The notes under the pieces were generated by a model, which searched no databases, was not told the origin of the DNA, and was given only the letters and a program-made list of their open reading frames with translations. A program made the translations under genes and the position numbers. Below, piece after piece: positions 24,324 through 35,113 of a stretch of DNA of 64,000 nucleotides (positions are counted from its first letter, which is position 1; each line of letters begins with the position of its first letter). The DNA lies in assembly GCF_005250615.1 (NCBI RefSeq), contig NZ_SULM01000015.1:1-64000 (forward strand). The letters run 5' to 3'. This DNA is from Pseudomonas rhizoryzae. GTDB lineage: Bacteria; Pseudomonadota; Gammaproteobacteria; Pseudomonadales; Pseudomonadaceae.

Positions 24324-26900
24324 ATGAGCGACCTCTCCGCGCACACGCCCATGATGCAGCAGTACTTGAAAATCAAGCATCAGCATCCCGAACAGCTGCT
24401 GTTCTATCGCATGGGCGATTTCTACGAGTTGTTCTACGACGACGCCCGGCGCGCGGCCAAGTTGCTCGACATCACTCTGACCGCCCGCGGCGCCTCGGCC
24501 GGCAAGTCCATCCCCATGGCCGGCATCCCCTTCCACTCCGCCGAAGGCTACCTGGCCAAGCTGGTCAAGCTCGGCGAGTCGGTGGTGATCTGCGAGCAGA
24601 TCGGCGATCCGGCCACCAGCAAGGGCCCCGTGGAACGCCAGGTGGTGCGCATCATCACCCCCGGTACCGTCAGCGACGAAGCCCTGCTCGACGAGCGCCG
24701 CGACAACCTGCTGACCGCCGTGCTGGGTGACGAGCGCCTGTTCGGCCTGGCCGTGCTGGACATCGCCAGCGGCCGCTTCACCGTGCAGGAACTGGCCGGC
24801 TGGGAGACCCTGCTCGCCGAGTTGGAGCGTCTTAATCCCGCCGAACTGCTGATCCCCGACGACTGGCCCGCCGGGCTGCCCGCCGAGAAGCGCCGCGGCG
24901 TGCGCCGCCGCGCGCCCTGGGACTTCGATTGCGATTCGGCGCTGAAGAGCCTGTGCCAGCAATTCGGCACCGGCGATCTAAAGGGCTTCGGTTGCGACAA
25001 GCTGGGCCTGGCCATCGGCGCCGCCGGCTGCCTGCTGGCCTACGCCAAGGAAACCCAGCGCACCGCCCTGCCGCACCTGCGCAGCCTGCGGCACGAACGC
25101 CTGGACGACACCGTCATCCTCGACGGCGCCAGCCGCCGCAACCTGGAACTGGACGTCAACCTGGCCGGCGGTCGCGACAACACCCTGCAATCGGTGGTCG
25201 ACCGTTGCCAGACCGCCATGGGCAGCCGCCTGCTGACCCGCTGGCTGAATCGCCCGCTGCGCAACCGCGCGGTGATCGAAGCGCGCCAGGACGCCATCAC
25301 CTGCCTGCTGGAAAGCTATCGCTTCGAGGCCCTGCAGCCGCAACTCAAGGACATCGGCGACCTGGAGCGCATCCTCGCCCGCATCGGCCTGCGCAACGCC
25401 CGTCCGCGCGACCTCGCCCGTCTGCGCGATGCCCTGGCCGCGCTGCCGGCGTTGCAGGAGGGGCTGACGCAGATGATCGCCCCACACCTACTCGACTTGG
25501 CCAAGAGCATCCAGACCTATCCGGAGCTGGCCGCCACCCTGGCCCGTGCCATCATCGACAACCCGCCCGCGGTGATCCGCGACGGCGGCGTCATCAAGCG
25601 CGGCTACGACGCCGAGCTGGACGAGTTGCAGACGCTCAGCGAAAACGCCGGCCAGTTCCTCATGGACCTGGAGACCCGCGAAAAGGCCCGCACCGGCCTG
25701 CAGGGCCTCAAGGTCGGCTACAACCGCGTCCACGGCTACTTCATCGAGATCCCCAGCAAGCAGGCCGAGTCGGCCCCGGCCGACTACATCCGCCGCCAGA
25801 CCCTAAAAGGCGCCGAGCGCTTCATCACCCCGGAACTCAAGGCCTTCGAAGACAAGGCGCTGTCCGCCCAGAGCCGCGCCCTGGCGCGCGAAAAGGCCCT
25901 CTACGAAACCCTGCTCGACGAACTCATCGGCCACCTGGCACCGCTGCAGGACAGCGCCGCCGCCCTGGCCGAACTGGACGTCCTGGCCAACTTCGCCGAA
26001 CGGGCGCTCAATCTGGACCTGAACAAACCACGCTTCGTCGAGGAGCCCTGCCTGAAGATCGGCCAGGGTCGCCATCCGGTGGTGGAGCAGGTGCTGGAAA
26101 CGCCCTTCGTCGCCAACGACGTCACTCTGGACAACGACACCCGCATGCTGGTGATCACTGGCCCGAACATGGGCGGTAAATCCACCTATATGCGCCAGAC
26201 CGCCTTGATCGTGCTGCTGGCCCATGTCGGCAGCTTCGTCCCGGCGGCCAGTTGCGAGCTGTCCCTGGTGGATCGCATCTTTACCCGCATCGGCTCCAGC
26301 GACGACCTGGCCGGTGGCCGCTCCACCTTCATGGTAGAGATGAGCGAGACCGCCAACATCCTGCACAACGCCAGCGAACACAGCCTGGTGCTGATGGACG
26401 AGGTCGGCCGCGGCACCAGTACCTTCGACGGCCTGTCGCTGGCCTGGGCCGCCGCCGAGCAACTGGCGCGACTGCGCGCCTGGACGCTGTTCGCCACCCA
26501 CTACTTCGAACTGACCGTCCTGCCGGAAGGCCAGCCGACGGTGGCCAACGTCCACCTCAACGCCACCGAGCACAACGATCGCATCGTCTTCCTGCACCAT
26601 GTGCTACCCGGCCCGGCCAGCCAGAGCTACGGCCTGGCCGTGGCGCAGCTGGCCGGTGTCCCCGAGGACGTCATCCTGCGCGCCCGCGAGCACCTCGCCC
26701 GTCTGGAAGCCGCCAGTTTCAACGGGGAAGTCGCCGGTGCGCCAGCGGTGAGCGCACCGCCCAAGACCCGCCCGCTGCAGGCCGATCTGTTCGCCAGCGC
26801 CGCCCATCCTCTTATCGAGGAACTGGAACGCTTGCAGCCAGACGACATCACACCCAGAAAGGCCCTGGAGCTTATCTACGAATGGAAAAAGCGTATCTGA
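24324..26900 (+). CDS. mutS: DNA mismatch repair protein MutS
   Basis: An 858-residue MutS, which recognises mismatches and short loops as a dimer and recruits MutL. The mismatch-binding domain carries [13 protein letters not shown] with the Phe-x-Glu wedge near residue 35. The ATPase has Walker [14 protein letters not shown] near 615, the [14 protein letters not shown] segment and Walker B in [16 protein letters not shown]. The C-terminal tail ends with the [16 protein letters not shown] tetramer/beta-clamp region. The ATG at 24324 gives the normal length; an in-frame TTG at 24276 is not needed. Confidence 0.97.
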   Translation: MSDLSAHTPMMQQYLKIKHQHPEQLLFYRMGDFYELFYDDARRAAKLLDITLTARGASAGKSIPMAGIPFHSAEGYLAKLVKLGESVVICEQIGDPATSKGPVERQVVRIITPGTVSDEALLDERRDNLLTAVLGDERLFGLAVLDIASGRFTVQELAGWETLLAELERLNPAELLIPDDWPAGLPAEKRRGVRRRAPWDFDCDSALKSLCQQFGTGDLKGFGCDKLGLAIGAAGCLLAYAKETQRTALPHLRSLRHERLDDTVILDGASRRNLELDVNLAGGRDNTLQSVVDRCQTAMGSRLLTRWLNRPLRNRAVIEARQDAITCLLESYRFEALQPQLKDIGDLERILARIGLRNARPRDLARLRDALAALPALQEGLTQMIAPHLLDLAKSIQTYPELAATLARAIIDNPPAVIRDGGVIKRGYDAELDELQTLSENAGQFLMDLETREKARTGLQGLKVGYNRVHGYFIEIPSKQAESAPADYIRRQTLKGAERFITPELKAFEDKALSAQSRALAREKALYETLLDELIGHLAPLQDSAAALAELDVLANFAERALNLDLNKPRFVEEPCLKIGQGRHPVVEQVLETPFVANDVTLDNDTRMLVITGPNMGGKSTYMRQTALIVLLAHVGSFVPAASCELSLVDRIFTRIGSSDDLAGGRSTFMVEMSETANILHNASEHSLVLMDEVGRGTSTFDGLSLAWAAAEQLARLRAWTLFATHYFELTVLPEGQPTVANVHLNATEHNDRIVFLHHVLPGPASQSYGLAVAQLAGVPEDVILRAREHLARLEAASFNGEVAGAPAVSAPPKTRPLQADLFASAAHPLIEELERLQPDDITPRKALELIYEWKKRI

Positions 26901-26932
26901 GTTAACGGATACGAGGCTTCTGGCAATGCTGC

Positions 26933-26938
26933 TAGAAT
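26933..26938 (+). promoter_or_regulatory. Possible -10 box of the fdxA promoter
   Basis: TAGAAT lies 30 bases before the fdxA ATG in the 68-bp gap after mutS. No good -35 match is seen at the normal spacing, so this is a weak call. Confidence 0.35.
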
Positions 26939-26968
26939 CCGCCGCCTTAGCCTGAGGAGAATGAGCAG

Positions 26969-27292
26969 ATGACCTTCGTCGTCACTGACAACTGCATCAA
27001 ATGCAAATATACCGACTGCGTGGAAGTCTGCCCGGTGGACTGCTTCTACGAAGGCCCCAACTTCCTGGTGATCCACCCGGACGAGTGCATCGACTGCGCC
27101 CTGTGCGAGCCCGAGTGCCCGGCCCAAGCGATCTTCTCGGAAGACGAGGTACCGGCCGGCCAGGAAGCCTTCATCGAACTCAACAGTGAGCTGGCCAACA
27201 TCTGGCCGAACATCACCGAGAAGAAGGATGCCCTGCCCGACGCCGCCGAGTGGGATGGCAAGCCCAATAAGCTCCCCCAGCTCGAACGCTAG
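26969..27292 (+). CDS. fdxA: Ferredoxin FdxA, 7Fe type
   Basis: A 107-residue ferredoxin with the Azotobacter FdI-like cysteine pattern. [17 protein letters not shown] near the start and [12 protein letters not shown] near residue 40 together bind one [3Fe-4S] and one [4Fe-4S] cluster. It acts as a soluble cytoplasmic electron carrier. The C-terminal half has no cysteines and forms the usual extension of this subgroup. A strong GAGGAG ribosome binding site precedes the ATG. It sits between mutS and rsmZ/rpoS, and is convergent with rsmZ. Confidence 0.96.
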   Translation: MTFVVTDNCIKCKYTDCVEVCPVDCFYEGPNFLVIHPDECIDCALCEPECPAQAIFSEDEVPAGQEAFIELNSELANIWPNITEKKDALPDAAEWDGKPNKLPQLER

Positions 27293-27316
27293 ACGTTGCC
27301 TGAAAAGTCCAGGCGA

Positions 27317-27442
27317 TAAAAAAGGGGGCGGATCGCTCCGCCCCCTTCGTCCCTGTCCCTGAAATCCTGCCACCGTCCTGGTGAACCTCGTCCTGAGGTG
27401 TTCCCGATCCGCGTCCTGCCGATCCGTGTCGTCCTTAACACA
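27317..27442 (-). ncRNA. rsmZ: Small regulatory RNA RsmZ
   Basis: The minus strand between rpoS and fdxA encodes a transcript of about 126 nt with eleven GGA trinucleotides, mostly as AGGAC, CGGAT or AGGGAC, the pattern of RNAs that sequester RsmA/CsrA. It ends in a GC-rich hairpin (27322-27347) followed by six T residues. A sigma70-like promoter precedes it: -35 TTGCCG (complement at 27471-27476), 16-bp spacer, -10 TAGTAT (27449-27454). A GacA-type site lies about 180 bases upstream of the predicted start. Location and layout match known Pseudomonas rsmZ. Exact ends are inferred. Confidence 0.9.
27322..27347 (-). terminator. Rho-independent terminator of rsmZ, probably shared with fdxA
   Basis: An eleven-base stem, AAGGGGGCGGA and TCCGCCCCCTT, with a TCGC loop. 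On the minus strand it is followed by a run of six T, a strong terminator for rsmZ; on the plus strand it lies 30 bases after fdxA with a weaker tail. Confidence 0.9.
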
Positions 27443-27448
27443 GAGCCG

Positions 27449-27476
27449 ATACTACTCTTGTAGCGAACGCCGGCAA
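27449..27476 (-). promoter_or_regulatory. rsmZ: rsmZ promoter
   Basis: Read on the minus strand: TTGCCG, 16 bases, TAGTAT. The predicted RNA start is about seven bases further, near 27442. It fits a sigma70 promoter that depends on an upstream activator. Confidence 0.65.
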
Positions 27477-27615
27477 TCTGCCATCCGGCTCGGCACCTGC
27501 CCGCCCAGCGTCAGACCCGAACCAAAAAATCCCTTACGTAACAGTCACTTGAGATTGGCAATGCGGACCAAGCGAGGCTTTCCGGCAATCCTCGGCGCCT
27601 CCCGCTTACGCGTCC

Positions 27616-27633
27616 TGTAAGCCGAGACCTACA
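27616..27633. promoter_or_regulatory. GacA-type upstream activating sequence of rsmZ
   Basis: TGTAAG-N6-CCTACA matches the TGTAAG-N6-CTTACA consensus at all but one base. Its centre is about 182 bases upstream of the predicted rsmZ start, close to the spacing known for GacA-controlled sRNA genes. Confidence 0.8.
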
Positions 27634-27644
27634 GTGCGACACAG

Positions 27645-27670
27645 AAAAAAGCCCGGACTAATCCGGGCTT
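27645..27670 (-). terminator. Rho-independent terminator of rpoS
   Basis: The stem AAGCCCGGA and TCCGGGCTT with a four-base loop lies 27 bases after the rpoS stop and is followed on the minus strand by a run of T (complement 27645-27650). Confidence 0.9.
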
Positions 27671-27697
27671 CGTTGGGTTGGTGTTCAGCTAGTGGCG

Positions 27698-28690
27698 TCA
27701 GAACAGCGCGTCGCTGGACAGGCCGTTACGCTCGAAGATCTCTCGTAACCGCTTCAGCGCCTCGACCTGAATCTGCCTGACCCGCTCGCGGGTCAGGCCT
27801 ATTTCCTGCCCCACTTCCTCCAAGGTGCAGGCCTCGTGTCCGCGTAGCCCGAAGCGACGAACCACCACTTCCCGCTGCTTTTCCGGCAGCTCTAGCAGCC
27901 ACTGGTCGATGCTCTGGTTGAGATCGGAATCCTGCAGCAGCTCGCAAGGATCGGTGGGTCGGTCATCGGTGAGAGTATCGAGCAGGGTCTTCTCGGAATC
28001 GGGGCCGAGCACCATGTCGACCGAGCTGATGCGCTCGTTCAAGCCCATTACCCGCTTCACGTCCGCTACCGGCTTTTCTAGCAGCGCCGCGATCTCTTCC
28101 GGCGAAGGCTCATGATCGAGCTTCTGAGTCAGTTCCCGCGCCGCGCGCAAGTGCAGGTTGAGCTCCTTCACCACGTGGATGGGCAGGCGGATGGTACGGG
28201 TCTGATTCATGATCGCCCGTTCGATGGTCTGCCGGATCCACCAGGTGGCGTAGGTCGAGAAACGGAAACCGCGTTCCGGATCGAACTTCTCCACCGCACG
28301 GATCAAGCCGAGGTTGCCCTCCTCAATCAGATCGAGCAGCGACAGGCCCCGGTTGATGTAGCGCCGCGCGATCTTCACCACCAGACGCAGATTGCTTTCG
28401 ATCATGCGCTTGCGACCGGCGGGATCGCCGCGTTGCGCCAGCCGTGCGAAGTGCACCTCTTCGGCTGGCGAGAGCAGTGGCGAGAAGCCGATTTCGTTGA
28501 GATAGAGTTGCGTAGCGTCGAGTGCCTTGCCGTAGTCGGCCAGCTTCGCCCCACGAAGAACCTGATTGCCGCGCCCGGACAGCGCCTTGCCCATGGCGGT
28601 ATCGGCAGATTCCTCACCGAAGCGGTTGGAATCGAGAAGCAGAACGTCGTCTCCGAGGTCGTACTCGGTTTCTTGTTTAATCTGGATCAT
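27698..28690 (-). CDS. rpoS: RNA polymerase sigma factor RpoS
   Basis: A 330-residue stationary-phase/general stress sigma factor. Region 1.2-2.1 starts at [18 protein letters not shown]; region 2 is intact ([26 protein letters not shown] within the core, [19 protein letters not shown]). Region 3 carries [12 protein letters not shown] and region 4 the [31 protein letters not shown] helix-turn-helix (cited in parts). The first 50 residues ([20 protein letters not shown] and on) are more divergent from P. aeruginosa as I remember it. The ATG at 28690 matches other RpoS starts. Its main promoter is expected inside nlpD, immediately upstream. Confidence 0.97.
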   Translation of the reverse strand: MIQIKQETEYDLGDDVLLLDSNRFGEESADTAMGKALSGRGNQVLRGAKLADYGKALDATQLYLNEIGFSPLLSPAEEVHFARLAQRGDPAGRKRMIESNLRLVVKIARRYINRGLSLLDLIEEGNLGLIRAVEKFDPERGFRFSTYATWWIRQTIERAIMNQTRTIRLPIHVVKELNLHLRAARELTQKLDHEPSPEEIAALLEKPVADVKRVMGLNERISSVDMVLGPDSEKTLLDTLTDDRPTDPCELLQDSDLNQSIDQWLLELPEKQREVVVRRFGLRGHEACTLEEVGQEIGLTRERVRQIQVEALKRLREIFERNGLSSDALF

Positions 28691-28800
28691 CTTGAGTAAC
28701 CCTTGCTCGTCTGTGCTTCGAGCCAGGGCGTACCGATACGTTGCCGATGCGCCATGACTCGCCCCCAAAGGATTGCGGGATCGAGTCGGCGCCTAGCGAA

Positions 28801-29715
28801 TCAGCGATTGGGCAGGAACTGCAAGGGATCCACCGGTTTGCCCTGACGGCGGATCTCGAAATGGAGCTTGACCCTGTCGGTACCGGTCGAACCCATCTCG
28901 GCAATCGTCTGCCCTATCTTGACACGCTCACCTTCCCGAACCAGCAACCTACGGTTGTGACCGTAGGCACTGACGTAGGTTTCGCTGTGTTTGATGATAA
29001 CCAGTTCTCCATAACCCCTCAGACCGTTGCCCGCGTACACCACGGTGCCGTCGGCGGCGGCCATGACGGGCTGTCCTTCCTGCCCGGCGATGTCTATTCC
29101 CTTGTTCAGCGTACTGCTGGCGGAGAAGCGACTGATCAAAGTACCTTTCGTCGGCCAAGCCCAACCGGCAGCCGATTGGGGCACGTCGCGAGTGGGTGTC
29201 TGGGCAGGTGTCACCGGGGTCGGCGGGGGTGCCTCGGGCAGATTCGCGGTCACTACCGGCGTGGCGGCGCTGGGATTCGAGGTGACCGGCGGTGAAGTCG
29301 GCACCGGCGTCGCGACCGGATGCCCCGCCGCCGGGCCGGTAGCGACCGCAGCGGGCGATCCCGTGGCCGGGCGCCGGATGATACGGCTGGAGCCGCTGGC
29401 GGTCGCCGTGGAACCGCTGCCAAAGCGGATCACCTGGCCGACGTGGATGACATAGGGCGCACTGAGGCCATTTTGCGCCGCCAGGGCACGCCACTCCCAC
29501 CCATTGCGGGAAGCGATGGAAAACAGGGTGTCGCCGCGTTTGACGCGATATTGACCGGACGTGACCTGGGGAACACCACCGCGGCTATCGCTACGTTCGA
29601 CCACCGGCGCCCGCGAACCCGAGGTCGAGCACCCCGTCAGCAACAGGGCCACGAGCAACCCCGCCAGCCAAACCGCTCGCCCTCGTCCTGGAAATCCTTG
29701 CGCTCGGGCCTTCAC
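28801..29715 (-). CDS. nlpD: Lipoprotein NlpD, amidase activator with LysM and LytM domains
   Basis: A 304-residue outer-membrane lipoprotein. A signal peptide ends in the lipobox LLTGC, making Cys29 the lipidated residue. A LysM peptidoglycan-binding domain follows (YRVKRGDTLFSIASRNGW), then a long Pro/Thr/Ala-rich linker, then an M23/LytM domain from about residue 190. The catalytic metal-site His of active M23 enzymes is replaced (NKGIDIAG), and the final motif is KLHFEIR. This is the degenerate form that activates cell-wall amidases at the septum rather than cutting peptidoglycan itself. It precedes rpoS, whose promoter usually lies within nlpD. Confidence 0.94.
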   Translation of the reverse strand: MKARAQGFPGRGRAVWLAGLLVALLLTGCSTSGSRAPVVERSDSRGGVPQVTSGQYRVKRGDTLFSIASRNGWEWRALAAQNGLSAPYVIHVGQVIRFGSGSTATASGSSRIIRRPATGSPAAVATGPAAGHPVATPVPTSPPVTSNPSAATPVVTANLPEAPPPTPVTPAQTPTRDVPQSAAGWAWPTKGTLISRFSASSTLNKGIDIAGQEGQPVMAAADGTVVYAGNGLRGYGELVIIKHSETYVSAYGHNRRLLVREGERVKIGQTIAEMGSTGTDRVKLHFEIRRQGKPVDPLQFLPNR

Positions 29716-29829
29716 CCGTTCCTCCCGCAGAGTCTGATCATCTAGCGTCCGGTCATCCTGCCGGGCTCAAGCGGTCGCAGCCGCCAGGCTGCCTTGGAGC
29801 CCGACGCGCAGGTAACGTTCCCGGGTCTC

Positions 29830-30510
29830 TCACTGAGCCAGGGGCCCGTTGAGCAGCGGCACGAAACGCACGGCGTTGAGTTCATGGCGAACGAAGCCGT
29901 CGTCCTGGCGCACGATCAGCAAGAGCTTCTGCTCTTCGTCGACGCCCACCGGAATCACCAGGCGGCCACCCGGCGCCAACTGGTCGAGCAGCGCCTGGGG
30001 CACCTCGCGGGCGGCAGCGGTGACGATGATGCCATTATAGGGTGCCAGGGCCGGCCAGCCTTCCCAGCCATCGCCCCAGCGGAACACCACGTTGCGCAGA
30101 TTGAGTTCGAGCAGGCGCTCCTTGGCGCGATCCTGCAGCGATTGGATGCGCTCGACGGAAAACACCCGCTCCACGGTCTGCGCCAGGATGGCGGTCTGGT
30201 AACCGGAGCCGGTGCCGATCTCCATGACCTTGTCCAGCGGCCCACCCGCGAGCAGCAGCTCGGTCATGCGCGCCACCATGAAGGGCTGGGAGATGGTCTG
30301 GTTGTGGCCGATGGGCAGCGCCGTGTCTTCGTAGGCGCGATGGGCCAGGGCCTCGTCGACGAACAGGTGACGCGGCGTGCGACGGATCACCTCCAGCACC
30401 TGGGCGTTGGACAGCCCTTCCTCGTAGAGTCGCTGGATGAGCCGCTCGCGGGTGCGCTGGGACGTCATGCCGATGCCGTGTCTTTGCATATGCTCTTGCC
30501 CCTGATTCAT
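29830..30510 (-). CDS. pcm: Protein-L-isoaspartate O-methyltransferase
   Basis: A 226-residue SAM-dependent methyltransferase that repairs isoaspartyl residues in aged proteins. The family block [16 protein letters not shown] near residue 75 is followed by SAM motif [17 protein letters not shown] and by the later [18 protein letters not shown] and GGRLVIPVG segments. The ATG overlaps the stop of surE by four bases (ATGA), and the usual pair surE-pcm is thus translationally coupled. An in-frame internal ATG eight codons later is possible. Cytoplasmic. Confidence 0.95.
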   Translation of the reverse strand: MNQGQEHMQRHGIGMTSQRTRERLIQRLYEEGLSNAQVLEVIRRTPRHLFVDEALAHRAYEDTALPIGHNQTISQPFMVARMTELLLAGGPLDKVMEIGTGSGYQTAILAQTVERVFSVERIQSLQDRAKERLLELNLRNVVFRWGDGWEGWPALAPYNGIIVTAAAREVPQALLDQLAPGGRLVIPVGVDEEQKLLLIVRQDDGFVRHELNAVRFVPLLNGPLAQ

Positions 30511-31262
30511 GCCAGCAGCTCCGTCAGCGCCGACAGGCCGGCGAAGCCCTCGCGGAAGGTACGGTCGAACTGCAGCGGCGTGACCGATACATAGCCCTCT
30601 AGTACAGCATGGAAATCCGTACCTGGGCCGCCGTCCACCGCATCGCCCGACACGGAGATCCAGTAGCCGACCTTGCCCCGCGGATTGACCTCGCGCACCG
30701 GCGGCTTGGCCTGGGCCCGATGGCCGAGTCGCGTGAGCTGCACACCCTTGATCTGCTCCAGCGGTAGATCGGGGATATTGACGTTGAGCACCGTACGCGG
30801 CGGCAGGTCGAGACGCTCGTGCAGGGCGACGATGCGGGCGGCGATCTCCGCCGCGACGGCCATACGCTCGGCACTGCGCGATACCAGCGAGAAAGCGATG
30901 GCCGGACGGTTGAGGAAGCGCCCCTCCATGGCCGCGGCCACGGTACCGGAATAGAGGACGTCATCGCCCAGGTTGGCGCCCAGGTTGATGCCGGCCACCA
31001 CCATGTCCGGGGTCTCCTCGAGCAACCCGTTGAGGCCGAGGTGAACGCAATCGGTGGGCGTGCCGTTGACGCCCAAGTAGCCGTTGGGCAAACGCTGGGG
31101 ATGCAGCGGCCGATCCAGCGTCAGGGCGCTGCTCACACCGCTCATGTCATAGAGCGGCGCAACCACCTGGCACTCGTAGTCCGCACGGGCGGCGAGCGCG
31201 GCATGCAGCGCGGCGATACCGGGGGCGAGTACCCCATCGTCGTTGGCGATCAGAAGTCGCAT
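30507..31262 (-). CDS. surE: 5'/3'-nucleotidase SurE
   Basis: A 251-residue survival protein E, a metal-dependent nucleoside 5'- and 3'-monophosphate phosphatase. The metal site is seen in [14 protein letters not shown] (Asp8, Asp9), the serine in SGVSSALTL and the Asn in [20 protein letters not shown] (in parts). Its start lies inside the end of truD with a 13-base overlap, and its end overlaps pcm. It belongs to the truD-surE-pcm-nlpD-rpoS stress and stationary-phase block. Confidence 0.96.
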   Translation of the reverse strand: MRLLIANDDGVLAPGIAALHAALAARADYECQVVAPLYDMSGVSSALTLDRPLHPQRLPNGYLGVNGTPTDCVHLGLNGLLEETPDMVVAGINLGANLGDDVLYSGTVAAAMEGRFLNRPAIAFSLVSRSAERMAVAAEIAARIVALHERLDLPPRTVLNVNIPDLPLEQIKGVQLTRLGHRAQAKPPVREVNPRGKVGYWISVSGDAVDGGPGTDFHAVLEGYVSVTPLQFDRTFREGFAGLSALTELLA

Positions 31263-32308
31263 GGATGTTCCGTCTGCCCCGCCTCGCCGAGCGTTACCAG
31301 CTCGCGAACCACTGCGGTGGCGAAACAGCCGGCCGGCAGGACGAATTCGATTTGCAGAATGTCAGGAGCGGGATAATGCCACGTCAGGCCGCCGATGGGG
31401 AGGCGCAGGATGCGCCGTTCATGCGACAGGCCGGCACCGGCCAGCCAGGCGGGCAGCTCTCCGGCGGCCTCTGCCACGCCTTGCTCGAGACTGGCAGCCG
31501 GGCCTGCTACCGGCGAATCCCCTTTGCCCCAGAGGGGGCCGGTGGGGTGCAGGTCGAGGGCCGCGAGGCGTGGATCGGCCAGATCCGCGGCGGTTGCCGG
31601 GAACTGGCTGCGGCTATCGGTGAAGGCCAGCAGGTCACCTTCACGAACCTGATTCCAGGAGCCTTCGGCGACGCGCCGGGCCAAAACCTGATTGAACAGC
31701 CAGCTGCGCGCGGCGGACAAGGTGCGCGAACGGCGGTTGCGCTGCTCGGGCAGGCGCTGGTCGCGCGCGCAGTCCCGGGCATCGGCCAGATTGCTGCCCT
31801 GGTAGCCGAAACGCTGCGGCCCGAAATAATTGGGCACGCCCTGGGCGGCGATGGCCTGCAGCCGAGCCTCCAAGGCCGCCGGATCGGCCTTGAGGCCAGT
31901 CAGGCGCAGGCGGAAACCGTTGGCGGCATGGGCGCCCCGCTGCAATTTGCGACGATGCCGGCCCTGCTGCAGGATCACCAGCGTCTCGTCACAGGCGGCG
32001 GCCAAATCCGGATCGGCCTTGCCGGGCAGGTGCAGGCTGAACCATTGACGGGTCAGCGCCTGGCGATCCTTGAGTCCGGCGTAGCTGATCGCCCGCTGTG
32101 GTACGCCAGCGACGCGGGCCAGACGACGCACGGCTTCTTCGGTATTGAGGCCACGCTTCTCGACCCACAGCCAGAGATGCTCGCCATCGCCACTGAGCGG
32201 GATGTCCAGCACCTCGTCCACCTGGAAGTCTTCGGCACTGGCCTTGAGGATCGCCTGGCCACAGGGCTCGCCATGGGCACGCGGCCCGAGCAGCTGGTCT
32301 TCGGTCAT
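31250..32308 (-). CDS. truD: tRNA pseudouridine(13) synthase TruD
   Basis: A 352-residue TruD-family pseudouridine synthase acting on uridine 13 of tRNA-Glu. The catalytic Asp is in [18 protein letters not shown] (about residue 80). Other family blocks are [19 protein letters not shown] near the start and [17 protein letters not shown] in the middle. The ATG overlaps the ispF stop by four bases. The order ispF-truD-surE is common in gammaproteobacteria. Confidence 0.95.
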   Translation of the reverse strand: MTEDQLLGPRAHGEPCGQAILKASAEDFQVDEVLDIPLSGDGEHLWLWVEKRGLNTEEAVRRLARVAGVPQRAISYAGLKDRQALTRQWFSLHLPGKADPDLAAACDETLVILQQGRHRRKLQRGAHAANGFRLRLTGLKADPAALEARLQAIAAQGVPNYFGPQRFGYQGSNLADARDCARDQRLPEQRNRRSRTLSAARSWLFNQVLARRVAEGSWNQVREGDLLAFTDSRSQFPATAADLADPRLAALDLHPTGPLWGKGDSPVAGPAASLEQGVAEAAGELPAWLAGAGLSHERRILRLPIGGLTWHYPAPDILQIEFVLPAGCFATAVVRELVTLGEAGQTEHPCDF

Positions 32309-32778
32309 AGCGGCAACAGCAGCGCCACGGCGTGCACGGCGATCCCTTCCTCGCGCCCGACGAAGCCTAGGCGCTCGGTGGTGGTGGCCTTGACGTTGAC
32401 CTGGCCCAGCTCGACCTGCAGGTCTTCGGCGATGGCCTGGCGCATGGCCTCGATGTGCGGCGCCATCTTCGGCGCCTGGGCGGCGATGGTGCCGTCGACG
32501 TTGCCCACCTTCCAGCCCTGCTCCCGCACCAGGCCGACCACGTGGCGCAACAGCACCCGGCTGTCGGCACCCTTGAAGCGCGGATCGGTATCGGGGAAAT
32601 GCTTGCCGATGTCGCCCAGCGCCGCGGCGCCCAACAGGGCGTCGGCCAGGGCGTGCAGCAGCACGTCGCCGTCGGAGTGGGCGACCAAGCCATGGTGATG
32701 GGGGATACGAATGCCACCAAGGGTAATGAAGTCGCCCTCGCCAAAGGCGTGAACGTCGAAACCGTGACCTATGCGCAT
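32305..32778 (-). CDS. ispF: 2-C-methyl-D-erythritol 2,4-cyclodiphosphate synthase
   Basis: A 157-residue IspF of the MEP isoprenoid pathway. The N-terminus [12 protein letters not shown] provides the metal ligands Asp8 and His10; the third ligand His is in [20 protein letters not shown]. The C-terminal [20 protein letters not shown] is the family signature. The ATG at 32778 gives the standard length; the open frame upstream has no conserved sequence. ispD, usually adjacent, is here about 4.5 kb away beyond the formaldehyde genes. Confidence 0.96.
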   Translation of the reverse strand: MRIGHGFDVHAFGEGDFITLGGIRIPHHHGLVAHSDGDVLLHALADALLGAAALGDIGKHFPDTDPRFKGADSRVLLRHVVGLVREQGWKVGNVDGTIAAQAPKMAPHIEAMRQAIAEDLQVELGQVNVKATTTERLGFVGREEGIAVHAVALLLPL

Positions 32779-32845
32779 GAAAAAAGACGCCCTGGAAAAT
32801 GACAGGGCGTCGATTCTACCGGCTGGCAACAGCTCCCGTCGCCCT

Positions 32846-33006
32846 TAGGCTCTGTACCAAAAGTGCCTGCGCTCGGTGATGCTTCGTTGAAAAAGGCTTC
32901 GGAATGCTCATTTACCGGTCGTAAACTCGTTCGCGAGCCCGGTCCGCTTCCTCAGCGCTTTTCGCCTCGCCTGACCTTCGCTCGGCGACTTTTCGTACAG
33001 AGCCTA
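32846..33006. mobile_element. MITE-like 161-bp element with terminal inverted repeats
   Basis: The ends are TAGGCTCTGTACCAAAAGT at 32846-32864 and ACTTTTCGTACAGAGCCTA at 32988-33006, inverse complements with one mismatch. It has no coding capacity. Read in reverse it shares GGCGAAAAG, CTGAGGAAGCGGA and TTTACGACCGGTAAATGAGC with the element at 19476-19631. The TIR resembles ends of IS5-type elements, but no transposase is here. The right end supplies the TAG stop codon of fghA at 33004-33006. Confidence 0.8.
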
Positions 33007-33852
33007 TGGGGCGGTGAGAGCCGCCGCATGGTGCCGCAGATGGTCGTCGATGAAGCTGGCGACGAAGAAATAGCTGTGGTCGTAGCCGGGCTGCAGACGC
33101 AGTTCCAGCGGATGGCCGACGGCTTCCGCGACGCGTTGCAGGGCCTGGGGCTTGAGCTGCTCGGCGAGGAAGCTGTCCTGCTCTCCCTGGTCGACCAGCA
33201 GCGGCAGCCGCTCCTCGGCCTTCTCCAGCAGCGCACAGGCGTCCCACTCGGCCCAGGTGCTGCGGTCTTCGCCCAGGTAGTTCGAGAAGGCCTTGTGCCC
33301 CCAGGGACAATCCAGCGGATTGACGATGGGCGAGAAGGCCGACACCGAGCGATAGCGGCCCGGATGGCGCAGGGCGCAGATCAGGGCGCCATGGCCGCCC
33401 ATGGAGTGACCGCTGACGCCGCGACGATCCGAGACCGGGAAATTGGCCTCGATCAGCGCCGGCAGTTCTTCCACCACGTAATCGTGCATGCGGTAGTGCT
33501 TGGCCCAGGGCTGCTGGGTGGCATTGACGTAGAACCCTGCCCCCAGGCCGAAATCCCAGGCCTTCTCGGGATCGTCCGGCACGTTCTCGCCACGCGGACT
33601 GGTATCCGGCGCTACCAGCACCAGACCCAACTCGGCGGCCAGGCGCTGGGCACCGGCCTTCTGCATGAAGTTCTCGTCGGTGCAGGTCAGCCCCGACAGC
33701 CAGTAGAGCACCGGCAGGTCGTTGCGCGCCTCCGCCTGGGGCGGCAGGTAGACGGCGAAGGTCATGTCGCAGTCGAGGCTGCGAGCACGATGGCGATAGC
33801 GTTTGTGCCAACCGCCGAAACTCTTGTTGCTGGAGAGCAGTTCGAGACTCAT
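33004..33852 (-). CDS. fghA: S-formylglutathione hydrolase
   Basis: A 282-residue alpha/beta hydrolase of the esterase D family, which splits S-formylglutathione to formate and glutathione, the second step of formaldehyde detoxification. The nucleophile Ser is in [16 protein letters not shown] near residue 148, with Asp and His in the C-terminal third ([17 protein letters not shown]). The ATG at 33852 has GGGAG at good spacing; the ATG two codons upstream is too close to it. The TAG stop lies exactly in the terminal repeat of the adjacent MITE-like element. It follows adhC by 44 bases. Confidence 0.95.
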   Translation of the reverse strand: MSLELLSSNKSFGGWHKRYRHRARSLDCDMTFAVYLPPQAEARNDLPVLYWLSGLTCTDENFMQKAGAQRLAAELGLVLVAPDTSPRGENVPDDPEKAWDFGLGAGFYVNATQQPWAKHYRMHDYVVEELPALIEANFPVSDRRGVSGHSMGGHGALICALRHPGRYRSVSAFSPIVNPLDCPWGHKAFSNYLGEDRSTWAEWDACALLEKAEERLPLLVDQGEQDSFLAEQLKPQALQRVAEAVGHPLELRLQPGYDHSYFFVASFIDDHLRHHAAALTAP

Positions 33853-33868
33853 GGTCATCTCCCGCGCA

Positions 33869-33889
33869 GAGGGCGCACTGGGCGCCCTC
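33869..33889 (-). other. Intercistronic hairpin between adhC and fghA
   Basis: A perfect eight-base stem, GAGGGCGC and GCGCCCTC, with a five-base loop sits just before the fghA ribosome binding site. There is no T-run, so it may affect mRNA processing or translation rather than end transcription. Function unknown. Confidence 0.4.
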
Positions 33890-33896
33890 CTAGCAA

Positions 33897-35111
<1,215 letters not shown>

Positions 35112-35113
35112 TC

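Noticed and set aside
27381-27620. A 79-codon plus-strand frame between fdxA and rpoS
   Set aside because: It lies antisense to rsmZ and its promoter region, has a basic random composition and no ribosome binding site.
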